DNA from: CAVSWN01 sp963770995
GTDB lineage: Bacteria > Acidobacteriota > Vicinamibacteria > Vicinamibacterales > CAVVIG01
Assembly: GCA_963770995.1 (NCBI GenBank)
Contig: CAVYRS010000001.1
Span: 3,596,001 to 3,660,000 of the forward strand
Direction of reading: 5' to 3'
Length of the DNA: 64,000 nt
The stretch's first letter is position 1, and each line of letters opens with the position of its first letter. Shown in pieces: positions 55,916 through 64,000 of the stretch. The translations under genes and the position numbers were made by a program. The notes under the pieces were generated by a model. The model did no database searches. It saw nothing but the letters and a program-made list of their open reading frames with translations, and was not told the DNA's origin.

Positions 55916-58900
55916 ATGGTGAGTGTCCGGCGCTCGGCGTTCGTGTTGCTCGTGGCGTCGGTCGGAATCGCAGCGCCTTCGGCGCAACAACGACCGGGTC
56001 CGTCGCCAGACCAGTACCGCCGTCTCCATTGGCGGAACATCGGCCCCGAGGGCAATCGCTTCTCGGCGGCCGCTGGCATCGCCGGCGATCCGTACACCTA
56101 CTACGTTGGGGCGGCCTCTGGCGGCATCTGGAAGACGACGGACGGCGGCACCAACTGGACGCCGGTGTTCGATGACAAGCCGGTGCAGTCGATCGGCTCG
56201 CTCGCCGTGGCGCCTTCCGATCCAAACGTCGTGTGGGCCGGCACGGGCGAGGGCAAGATCCGCAGCCACATTTCACTCGGTCAGGGCGTCTACCGGTCCA
56301 GCGACGCGGGGAAGACCTGGACGCTCATGGGTCTGGAGCAGACCGGCCGCATTCCGCGACTCGTCATCCACCCGAAAGATCCCGACATCGTGCTGGTCTG
56401 CGCGCTGGGTCATGCCTACGGCCCGCAGCAGGAACGCGGCGTCTTTCGCACCACCGACGGCGGCCGCACCTGGACGCGGACGCTGTTCACCGACGAGAAC
56501 GCCGGGTGCTCGGACATCGCGATGGACGCCAAGAACCCGCGCATTCTGTTTGCCGGCATGTGGACCTTGGAGATCCACACGTGGGGCCGCGACAGCGGCG
56601 GCCCGGGCAGCGGGCTGTTCACGTCGCGCGACGGCGGCGTAACGTGGACACGCCTGCAGGGCCGGGGACTCCCCGTCAAGCCGGTCGGCAAGGTCGCCGT
56701 GGCCGTGTCGGCGTCGAATCCGCAGCGCGTCTACGCGCTCATCGAGACCGGCGACGGCGTGCCCTGGCGCGGGCAGGACACGGAGCGTGGCCAGCTCTGG
56801 CGGTCGGACAACGGCGGCGACACGTGGCAGATCGTGAGCTACGACCACAGCGCCATGGGCCGGGCACACTATTACTCGCGGATGGCGGTCGCGCCGGACG
56901 ATCCCGACGAGGCGTATTTCCTGACGGCGTCGTTCGCGAAATCGATCGATGGCGGCCGGACGCTCACCGTCCTGCAGCGCGGCGGCGCCGGGCAGGCCAT
57001 GGCCCCGGGCGGCGATCATCACGACATCTGGATCGATCCGACGAATGCGAATCGCCAGATCGTGGCGCACGATCAGGGGCTGTCGATCACGATCAACCGC
57101 GGCCAGACGTGGTACCGGCAGCGCCTGAAGAACGCGCAGATCTATCACGTCACGGTGGACAACGAGATTCCCTACAACGTCCTCGGCAACAAGCAGGACG
57201 AGCCGACCTATCGCGGACCGAGCAACAGCCGGCTGCAAGGCGGGTTCGGCGGCGACGCGGGCATTCCGCGCGCGATGTGGCACGCCGTCGGCGGCGGCGA
57301 AAGCGGCTGGGCGACACCCGACCCCAAAGACTCGAACATCGTGTGGTCCACCGCGTCCGGCTCGGGCATGGTCGGCGGCATCGTCGTCCGCTTCGAAGAA
57401 AACCGGCGCCAGTTCAGGAACATCGAGGTGTGGCCCGATCAATCGAACGGGCCGGCCGAGGGCGTGCGCTACCGCTTCGTGTGGGACGCGCCGCTGCATA
57501 TCTCCCCGCACGACAGCAACACGATCTACGTCGGCAGCCAGCACATCCATCGGACGACCAACGGCGGGCAAAGCTGGCAGGTCATCAGCCCGGATCTGAC
57601 GCTCAACGACCGATCGCGCATGGGGACCTCGGGTGGCCTCACGCCCGACAACATCGGCGTCGAGTACGCCGGCGTGGTGTACGGCATCGCCGAGTCGCCG
57701 CGCGAGCGCGGCGTGATCTGGGCCGGCACCAACGACGGGCTCGTGCAGCTGACGCGCGACGGCGGCAAGACGTGGACGAACGTGACGAAGAACGTCCCCG
57801 GTCTCATCCCGTGGGGATCGGTCCGGAGCGTTGCCCCGTCCCGCTACGACGCCGGCACCGCGTTCATCACGGTCGACGGCCATCAGGTGAACAGCCGTGA
57901 TCCATGGGTGTATCGGACGACCGACTACGGCGTCACGTGGAAACTGATCGTGAACGGCATTCCGAAGAGCATGCTGAGCTACGCCAAGGTGATCTACGAG
58001 GATCCGGTGCGCCGCGGGATGCTCTATCTGGGCACCGAGAATGCGATCTACGTGACATTCGACGCCGGGGACTCCTGGCAGCCGCTGCAGAACGATCTGC
58101 CCTCAGCGCCGGTGTCGGGCATCGTGGTGCAGGAGCACTTTCACGATCTCGTCATCTCGACCTACGGCCGCGGTTTCTGGATTCTCGACGACGTCACGGC
58201 CCTCCGGGCGATGACGCCGGAGGTGCTGAACGCCCCGGCGCACCTGTTCACGCCCCGAGACGCCTATCGCTTCCGCGGTATCACAGCGCCGTCAACCCCG
58301 TACGACGACCCGACCGTCGGCGAGAACCCGTCGTACGGTGCGGCCATCAACTACTACGTGGGACAGGCCGTGCCCGCTGGCGGTCGGGTGACCATCTCGA
58401 ACGCCAAGGGAGAGGTAGTGCGCACGCTGAACGTGCCCGGCGATCCGGGCCTGAACCGCGTCCAATGGGATCTGCGCTACGAGCCGACCAAGGCGCTGCG
58501 ATTCAGGACCGATCCGCATTACGGTCATCAACTGCCGCGGGGCAGCGACGACACGCGTCCGCCGGCGGGCGGCGGCGGACCGATCAGCGTACTGGCGCCG
58601 CCGGGCACGTACTCGGTGAAGCTCAGCATCGGCGGCCGCGACTCCACGCAGCCGCTGACCGTGCGCAAGGATCCGCACTCGGGCGGCACCGAGACCGACA
58701 TCGAGGCGCAGACGCGCGTCGTGATGGACCTTAGAACCGGGCTCAACGCCGGCGTGGACGCGGTGAACCAGCTCGAGTTCATGCGCAACCAGATTCAAGA
58801 GATCATCCGCACCACGTCCGAGACCGAAGTGAAGCAGATGGCCGAGGGTGTGTTGACGGCGCTGACCGATCTCGAGATGAACCTGTACGACCTGCGGATC

Positions 58901-59146
58901 ACCGGCGGCCAGGATGGTGTCCGCTACGCTGCGAAGCTGCTGTCGCGGTTTAACTACCTCGCCAACGGCATTTCAGGAAGCGACTTCAGGCCTACCGACC
59001 AGCATCTGGAAGTGGCAAAGCTGCTCGCCGAGCGTCTGCAGGCGCAATTGGGGCTGCTCAAGGGGCTGGTCGACAAGGACGTTGGAGTCCTGAACGATGT
59101 CCTGCGACGCCACTCGGCCGGACAAATCGTCACCAAGGCGCCCTAG
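55916..59146 (+). CDS. Large secreted BNR/Asp-box beta-propeller protein (sortilin/VPS10-like)
   Basis: The 1076-aa protein has a signal peptide (RRSAFVLLVASVGIAA, cut after PSAQ). At least six Asp-box repeats with the form S/T-xDGGxTW are visible: KTTDGGTNWTP, RSSDAGKTW, RTTDGGRTWTR, TSRDGGVTWTR, RTTNGGQSWQ and LTRDGGKTWTN. They build a ten-bladed-type propeller (about 35-770), followed by a beta domain with RTLNVPGDPGLNRVQWDLRY and a helical C-terminus. This is the VPS10-like glycosyl-hydrolase-annotated family frequent in Acidobacteria. Binding or hydrolysis target unknown. Confidence 0.9.
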   Translation: MVSVRRSAFVLLVASVGIAAPSAQQRPGPSPDQYRRLHWRNIGPEGNRFSAAAGIAGDPYTYYVGAASGGIWKTTDGGTNWTPVFDDKPVQSIGSLAVAPSDPNVVWAGTGEGKIRSHISLGQGVYRSSDAGKTWTLMGLEQTGRIPRLVIHPKDPDIVLVCALGHAYGPQQERGVFRTTDGGRTWTRTLFTDENAGCSDIAMDAKNPRILFAGMWTLEIHTWGRDSGGPGSGLFTSRDGGVTWTRLQGRGLPVKPVGKVAVAVSASNPQRVYALIETGDGVPWRGQDTERGQLWRSDNGGDTWQIVSYDHSAMGRAHYYSRMAVAPDDPDEAYFLTASFAKSIDGGRTLTVLQRGGAGQAMAPGGDHHDIWIDPTNANRQIVAHDQGLSITINRGQTWYRQRLKNAQIYHVTVDNEIPYNVLGNKQDEPTYRGPSNSRLQGGFGGDAGIPRAMWHAVGGGESGWATPDPKDSNIVWSTASGSGMVGGIVVRFEENRRQFRNIEVWPDQSNGPAEGVRYRFVWDAPLHISPHDSNTIYVGSQHIHRTTNGGQSWQVISPDLTLNDRSRMGTSGGLTPDNIGVEYAGVVYGIAESPRERGVIWAGTNDGLVQLTRDGGKTWTNVTKNVPGLIPWGSVRSVAPSRYDAGTAFITVDGHQVNSRDPWVYRTTDYGVTWKLIVNGIPKSMLSYAKVIYEDPVRRGMLYLGTENAIYVTFDAGDSWQPLQNDLPSAPVSGIVVQEHFHDLVISTYGRGFWILDDVTALRAMTPEVLNAPAHLFTPRDAYRFRGITAPSTPYDDPTVGENPSYGAAINYYVGQAVPAGGRVTISNAKGEVVRTLNVPGDPGLNRVQWDLRYEPTKALRFRTDPHYGHQLPRGSDDTRPPAGGGGPISVLAPPGTYSVKLSIGGRDSTQPLTVRKDPHSGGTETDIEAQTRVVMDLRTGLNAGVDAVNQLEFMRNQIQEIIRTTSETEVKQMAEGVLTALTDLEMNLYDLRITGGQDGVRYAAKLLSRFNYLANGISGSDFRPTDQHLEVAKLLAERLQAQLGLLKGLVDKDVGVLNDVLRRHSAGQIVTKAP

Positions 59147-59173
59147 CAGGTTGCTGAAAGAGCCAGCAACCTG
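59147..59173 (+). terminator. Hairpin after the BNR-repeat gene, followed by GAAGTCA repeats
   Basis: CAGGTTGCT (59147-59155) pairs with AGCAACCTG (59165-59173), starting right after the stop. Downstream to about 59262, tandem GAAGTCA words on one side and TTCAGAC/TGACTTC words on the other form a second, looser palindrome. Confidence 0.6.
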
Positions 59174-59286
59174 AAGTTTGAAGTCAGAAGTCAGAAGTCA
59201 GAATTTGGCCAGTATTCGTGCTACTTCAGACTTCAAACTTCAGACTTCTGACTTCAGGCTGCGTTTTCAGGAGCACAGGAGGACCC

Positions 59287-60791
59287 GTGCGCATGCGGAT
59301 GCCGCTCGTCATGATCGTGCTTCTACTGGTCGGCACCGCCGGCGCGATGCAGGGTCAGATCGCGAACCCGATATCGGCGCCGGTCGAAAAGCGCGGCCTG
59401 ATGGTCGAGATCAAAGATGTCGTGCGTCTGCCGGATACGCGCGGCCTGCGTCCGCTGACCGAGGACGTCACGCCCGCCGGCTGGGCGCGCGTCAGTTTTG
59501 TGCGCGACCTGCCGGACGGCCGCCGCTTCGCGAACGACTCGCGCGGATTGTTCTATCTGCTCGACCGCAACAACCAGCCCTCGGTCTACGCGAACGTCGC
59601 CGCGACGTTCCCGTTCGCGATTTACAACCGATTGGAAAGCGGGTTCATCGGGTTCGACTTCCACCCGGAATTCGCGCGCAACGGCTTGTTCTACACCGTG
59701 CACTCCGAACGCGCGGCTGGCAATCCGACGACGCCCAACTTCATCCCGCCCGGGTTCACTCCGTCTGATGTGACGCACCACAACGTGATCACCGAATGGC
59801 ACGCCACGAATCCTGCGGCAAACACGTTCGAAGGCACCAGGCGCGAGCTGCTCCGCGTCGCTCACGTCGTCCAGAACCTCACGCACCCGATGGGCAACGT
59901 CGAGTTCAACCCGACGGCGAAGCCCGGGTCAGAGGATTACGGCTTGCTCTACACGAGCGGCAGCGATCTCGGGTTCAGCAACGGCGGCGGACCGAACGCG
60001 AACAATCCCGGACAGACCCAACGCCTCGACTCCGTCATCACCGCGATTCTGCGGATCGATCCGCGGAGCCCGTCGGTCTCGCGTGGAACGAGAGGTCTCG
60101 GCGACTACACGATCCCGCCGTCGAACAAGTTCGCGGCCGACGGCGATCCGAAAACGCTCGGCGAGATCTACGCGTACGGGTTTCGAAACGCGCACCGGCT
60201 GTCGTGGGATCTCTCCGACGGAACGATGTTCGCGTGCGACATCGGGATGAACCACATCGAAGAGGTCAACATTGTCCGGAACGGCGAGAACTACGGGTGG
60301 ATGAAGCGGGAAGGTTACTGGGAGAACGGGATGACGCGGCCGGGTGGCGCGCTCAATCAATTGTTCCCGCTTCCGGCTGATGTTCTCGAAGGACGGCAGA
60401 AGGACGGCTTCACTTATCCGGTTGCGATGTACGACCACAACGATGGTCAGGCCGTGAGCGGCGGCTTCGCGTACCACGGACGCATCGCCGCGTTGCGCGG
60501 CAAGTTCGTCTTCGGCGACATCGTCCGCGGCCGCCTGTTCGCGGCCGATCTCGCCGCGATGAAGAAGGCCGACGACGGCGTGCCGGTACGGCGGCGCCGG
60601 TCGAGGAGATTCAGCTGTACGTGCGCGATGCAGGCGGCAAGCGCACCTACGTCTCGCTGCGGGAGCTGGCCGAGCGGACCATGGGCGCGACGCTCGCGCG
60701 CGCCGATCTCCATATCAGCCGGAGCCGGGACGGCGAGTTGTTCATCACGTCGAGGCAGGACGGCATGATCCGCATGCTCGTGCCTGAATAG
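59287..60791 (+). pseudogene. PQQ-dependent sugar (sorbosone-type) dehydrogenase, one frameshift near the end
   Basis: AGGAGGA at 59277-59283 precedes GTG 59287 and ATG 59293. Signal peptide MPLVMIVLLLVGTAGA. A glucose/sorbosone dehydrogenase propeller with GFIGFDFHPEFARNGLFY, HNVITEW, YGFRNAHRLSWD and DIGMNHIEEVNIV. At about 60590 one base change is needed to continue as APVEEIQLYVRDAGGKRTYV to GELFITSRQDGMIRMLVPE and stop at 60791; without it the tail is nonsense Arg/Ser-rich sequence. It may be a sequencing error. It follows the BNR gene on the same strand. Confidence 0.82.
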
Positions 60792-60846
60792 CCCCCCAAC
60801 TACGTCGAATCGCTGTGGGACGACGTGCTGGCGGCGTATGCGAGTC

Positions 60847-63552
60847 TCACGACCCCGACGGCGCGCGGCGCTTCAGCTCCTCGAACCAGTTGAACACGAC
60901 ATTGATTTGGCCACGCAGTGGCGGCGGCACATCACCCAGCGTCACCATGACGAACCGCTTGCCATCGGGATGGATGTCGAAGGCAGGCGCGTTTCCGGAG
61001 AACCGGAATCGCTCAGTCGAGAAGAGGACACGTGAGCGGCCGGGCACGAAGCCCGGACCGAGCGGGGTCGGCGCGGCCATGAGCGCCGCGGGTCCGCGAT
61101 AGTAGATGGCCGTGCCGTCCGGCGCCCACACGGGCCCGGCGCCACCGCCTTCCGACACCCGTCGTTCGGTGCCCTGCACGATCGGGTACGGCCGCACGTA
61201 TATTTCCTGTCGCCCTGACGAATTCGACGCGTACGCCAGCCAGTGTCCGTCAGGCGAGAAGATCGCGTGATGCTCCTGCGCGGGCGTCGCGAGAACCTCC
61301 ACCGCCTTCCGGTCGGACAGTGACATCGTCCAGATGGCACGCTCGGCGGTTTGATCGCCCAGCGAGAACACGAGTGTGTCCTCGCCGGAAAGACCTGTCG
61401 GCACGGTTTCGCCTTTGACGCCAAGGAACTCTGCCTCACCGCTGCCGTCGACCGATTTCCGGTAGATGCCTCTGCCTTCGGTGATGGCGTTGAAGATGAT
61501 CGATTTTCCGTCGCGGGCCCAGACCAGGAAGTTGTTCGTCACACCGGTGAACGTGATCTGGGTTGACACCCCGGTCTCGAGACTCACGACCCAGATGTGC
61601 TCCGCTTTGCCGTCGAAGACCTCGACCGCGACGCGCGAGCCGTCAGGAGAGAATCGCGGCCGCCAGTAGTCTCGGCGCTGGTCGGTCATCGGCCGGGCAA
61701 CCCCCTTGAGATCGACCATGACGAGGTCGCGCGGGATCACGGGCACGCGTTGCGCGGTTCCCTGGACGTACACCAGCGTGCCCTCGTCAGTGAAGCTGTA
61801 ATTGGCGGTGGCTGTGTTGCCGGCGACCGCGACCTCGCGCGTGATGCTCTCGACGATCGGCGCATTCCCTCCGATCACTCGACCTGTCGCCGCATCGAAC
61901 GGCACGGCGAAGAGCGTCGTGTCGACGGCGTAGACGAGATGACCTGTCGGCACATAGCGTCCGTCCTCTCCCGCGACCAAGACCCTCTGCTGTCCGCTCT
62001 CCAGATCGCAGACGACGATTTCCGCGCCCTCCCAGCTCCTTCCTCTCTGAGCCAACAGTCGTGTGAACAGGACGCTGCGCCCGCTCGGGAGCATCTGAGG
62101 CCCGTGCACCACTCCTTGCTCGATTGGGACGATCCGCTTCGGGTTTCCCCCTTCCGCGCGAATGGCCCAGATGCCGTCGCGCTTCGCGTACACGATCGTG
62201 CCGTCCGACGCCCAGCTCGCGCCGCGGACGATCGTGGCGCGGTCCAACACGACCGGCGTTCCTCCGCCAATGTCGATCCTCTTGAGCCCCTCGTCTCCGC
62301 TATCCCAGTACCCGATCGACCGTCCATCCGGCGAGAAGAACGGCGTAGACACCTGTCCTTCGGTTCCCCGAATTTCCTTCGCCTCCAATTCATCGATCGG
62401 ACGCAGATACAGCCGATTGTTCGCCACGTAGACGATGGCCGCCCCATCGGGAGCCACCGCGACGAGCGGACGACCGGCCGAGGTGAACGACTGGTCGGCG
62501 GGCAGCACGTGCGTCAACCGGCCTTCCCGTCGCGGCAGGGAAGGCCGTAGCATCCATGCGCCGGCGCCGACGATGATGGCTGTGAAAACTGCGGTGGCGG
62601 CAAGCAACGGCAACAGCCGGCGGGACGCCATCGATCGAGCGTCGGATGCGGACGTCAGCAACCCGCCGTGCGGATCGGCGAGGACGTGTTGAACGTCCAT
62701 CCTGGCGTCCTCGATTCCCTGGTACCGATTTCTGCCGTTCTTCTCCAGGCACCGCTCGAGCAGCAGCCGAAGACGTGGATGCAGGTTCGCCGGGAGACGA
62801 TGCCATTCGGGTTCGGCTCGCAGGACGGCCGCAAGCGTGTCGGACACCGTCCGTCCTTCGAATGCTCGGCGTCCCGTCAGCATTTCGAAGAGCACGCACC
62901 CGAACGCCCAGATGTCGGAGCGCCGATCGGCTGGGTCTCCACGCGCCTGCTCCGGACTCATGTAGGCGGCTGTACCCAGGATGACTCCGGCGCGCGTCAT
63001 GGCCGGCGTCGTGATGGTTGGGGACTCCGAGCCCCGGCCCTCCGCCGCGCTCGTGGCAGCGGGCGCGAGCGCTTTGGCCAGGCCGAAGTCCAGCACTTTG
63101 ACCGTGCCGTCCGGTCTGAGCTTGATGTTCGCGGGCTTCAGATCTCGGTGGATGACGCCGGCATCGTGGGCCGCCTCGAGCGCCTCGGCGATCTGTCTGG
63201 TGATTGGCAGAGCCTCGTCGAGGCGAAGTGGTCCCTGCTTGATGCGGTCGGCGAGCGTCGGCCCTTCGACCAGCTCCAGGACGAGCGCCCGCTCGTGGCG
63301 TCCTGGTTCAGCGGAATCCTCCTCCAGACCGTAGATCGCCGCGATGTTGGGGTGATTGAGCGACGCGAGCACCTGGGCCTCGCGGTCGAATCGTGCGAGC
63401 CGGTCGGCATCGTTGACGAACGCCTCGGGGAGGATCTTCAGCGCGACATCGCGGCGGAGCTTGGTGTCAGTCGCTCGATACACCCGGCCCATGCCGCCTT
63501 CGCCGAGAAGGGCGATAACGTCGTAGTGTCCGAAGCGGTCACCGACGTTCAT
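60847..63552 (-). CDS. Transmembrane Ser/Thr protein kinase with PD40 beta-propeller
   Basis: 901 aa from ATG 63552 (MNVGDRFGHYDV); longer starts to 63732 are not needed and a TATAAT lies at 63597-63592. Kinase domain (about 10-285): GEGGMGRVY, Lys39, HRDLKPANIK, DFGLAKAL, YMSPEQARG. Membrane helix near 345-365 (LLPLLAATAVFTAIIVGAGA). The propeller has FSPDGRSIGYW, FSPDGSRVAVEVF, FSPDGHWLAYASN and ends VVFNWFEELKRRAP. Same architecture as the two kinases at 46-51 kb but separate from their operon. Confidence 0.93.
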   Translation of the reverse strand: MNVGDRFGHYDVIALLGEGGMGRVYRATDTKLRRDVALKILPEAFVNDADRLARFDREAQVLASLNHPNIAAIYGLEEDSAEPGRHERALVLELVEGPTLADRIKQGPLRLDEALPITRQIAEALEAAHDAGVIHRDLKPANIKLRPDGTVKVLDFGLAKALAPAATSAAEGRGSESPTITTPAMTRAGVILGTAAYMSPEQARGDPADRRSDIWAFGCVLFEMLTGRRAFEGRTVSDTLAAVLRAEPEWHRLPANLHPRLRLLLERCLEKNGRNRYQGIEDARMDVQHVLADPHGGLLTSASDARSMASRRLLPLLAATAVFTAIIVGAGAWMLRPSLPRREGRLTHVLPADQSFTSAGRPLVAVAPDGAAIVYVANNRLYLRPIDELEAKEIRGTEGQVSTPFFSPDGRSIGYWDSGDEGLKRIDIGGGTPVVLDRATIVRGASWASDGTIVYAKRDGIWAIRAEGGNPKRIVPIEQGVVHGPQMLPSGRSVLFTRLLAQRGRSWEGAEIVVCDLESGQQRVLVAGEDGRYVPTGHLVYAVDTTLFAVPFDAATGRVIGGNAPIVESITREVAVAGNTATANYSFTDEGTLVYVQGTAQRVPVIPRDLVMVDLKGVARPMTDQRRDYWRPRFSPDGSRVAVEVFDGKAEHIWVVSLETGVSTQITFTGVTNNFLVWARDGKSIIFNAITEGRGIYRKSVDGSGEAEFLGVKGETVPTGLSGEDTLVFSLGDQTAERAIWTMSLSDRKAVEVLATPAQEHHAIFSPDGHWLAYASNSSGRQEIYVRPYPIVQGTERRVSEGGGAGPVWAPDGTAIYYRGPAALMAAPTPLGPGFVPGRSRVLFSTERFRFSGNAPAFDIHPDGKRFVMVTLGDVPPPLRGQINVVFNWFEELKRRAPSGS

Positions 63553-63591
63553 AGGTCTCCGTCTATCCCAGGCAGTCCGGCTCGATGCGAT

Positions 63592-63597
63592 TATAGG
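63592..63597 (-). promoter_or_regulatory. TATAAT -10 box of the third kinase gene
   Basis: A perfect TATAAT on the minus strand 40 bases before ATG 63552. A weak GTGAAC lies 16 bases further upstream as possible -35. Confidence 0.4.
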
Positions 63598-63770
63598 CAA
63601 CGGCCGGCGTCGTTCACGTCGGATGTATGAGATGAAGAGAGACGATTCCATGAACGCCGCGATCGCGTGAGGATGCGGTCGTGGCCACCGCGGAGAGCCT
63701 GCTCGAGCTGGGGGAGTTCCTTCCGTAGCCATCTCGATCTCACCATCTCGGACCGCGGCGACCCATTCTC

Positions 63771-64000
63771 ATGCCATCGCTGACGCTGACGCCGCGCGGC
63801 CATCTGCTGTTCACCGTTACGGACGCCGCCGTCCAACCATCGGCCGCGCTCTCGCGCCGGCTCGAGGGCGCGTTTGCTCGCGGCTCGGGTCACGGATTGC
63901 TCGAGCTCGGCGCCGCTGAAGTCGGGACCACGCTTCCGCCAGACTTCAGCTACTGGCGCGACTTCGCCGCGCGGTTCATCACGACAATCTGCACGCATTC
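63771..64000 (+). CDS. N-terminus of a probable SNF2-type helicase, cut by window edge
   Basis: The frame opens at ATG 63771 and stays open to the end of the window (76 complete codons). It reads MPSLTLTPRGHLLFTVTDAA, then SRRLEGAFARGSGHGLLELG and LPPDFSYWRDFAARFITTIC. This resembles the N-terminal region that precedes the DEAD-like core in bacterial SWI2/SNF2 helicases (LPP..YWRDFA is typical, from memory). No helicase motif lies within the window, so the call rests on this N-terminal similarity. Divergent from the kinase gene. Confidence 0.55.
   Translation, partial: MPSLTLTPRGHLLFTVTDAAVQPSAALSRRLEGAFARGSGHGLLELGAAEVGTTLPPDFSYWRDFAARFITTICTH

Overview
The window is about 64 kb of high-GC DNA that reads as Acidobacteriota, most likely class Vicinamibacteria (inference). 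The clues are a large set of secreted VWFA-related proteins of the acidobacterial TIGR03436 type, Ser/Thr kinases fused to PD40 beta-propellers, a relic of an acidobacterial MacB/FtsX-type permease, PQQ enzymes, and two-hairpin intergenic repeats. No rRNA, tRNA, CRISPR array or intact transposase was seen.

Layout. 0-10 kb: a TetR regulator overlapping a rifampin-phosphotransferase-like enzyme, a PQQ dehydrogenase, GltS, an esterase diverging from an amidohydrolase, and small secreted or membrane proteins. 10.2-29.1 kb is a potassium-homeostasis region: an orphan HATPase, a Kup C-terminal fragment, a KdpD-like kinase (membrane and kinase half), a KdpE-like regulator, a porin, a 28-aa membrane peptide, kdpFABC, a stand-alone KdpD N-terminal half, a further kinase/receiver pair, then KimA and Kup on the opposite strand. 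A ydaO-type (c-di-AMP) riboswitch lies in the KimA leader. TTTTAGG-like repeats phased at about 11 bp lie upstream of both the KdpD-like kinase and the porin-kdp operon.

29.4-46.2 kb is an accessory block: an NtrC-type regulator and kinase, six VWFA-related genes plus the 3' relic of a seventh, a TonB-like protein, two DUF4159 genes, and a cytochrome/copper-monooxygenase-like gene with a secreted partner. A [VWA / VWA / DUF4159] module is present twice; one copy is intact (43.2-46.2 kb) and one is full of frameshifts (34.1-39.25 kb). Nearly every gene between 30.8 and 41.8 kb is broken by single-base indels, so either sequencing error or recent decay must be considered.

46.3-64 kb: a tight five-gene minus-strand operon (DinB, GNAT, DinB, two receptor kinases with beta-propellers), a Cys-cluster protein, a retropepsin-like protein, DUF1080, a large BNR-repeat protein, a PQQ sugar dehydrogenase with one frameshift, a third propeller kinase, and the start of a probable SNF2-type helicase.

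The main integrated story is potassium control. Three uptake systems (Kdp, KimA, Kup) sit with a KdpD split across the kdp operon, a candidate shared operator and a second-messenger riboswitch.
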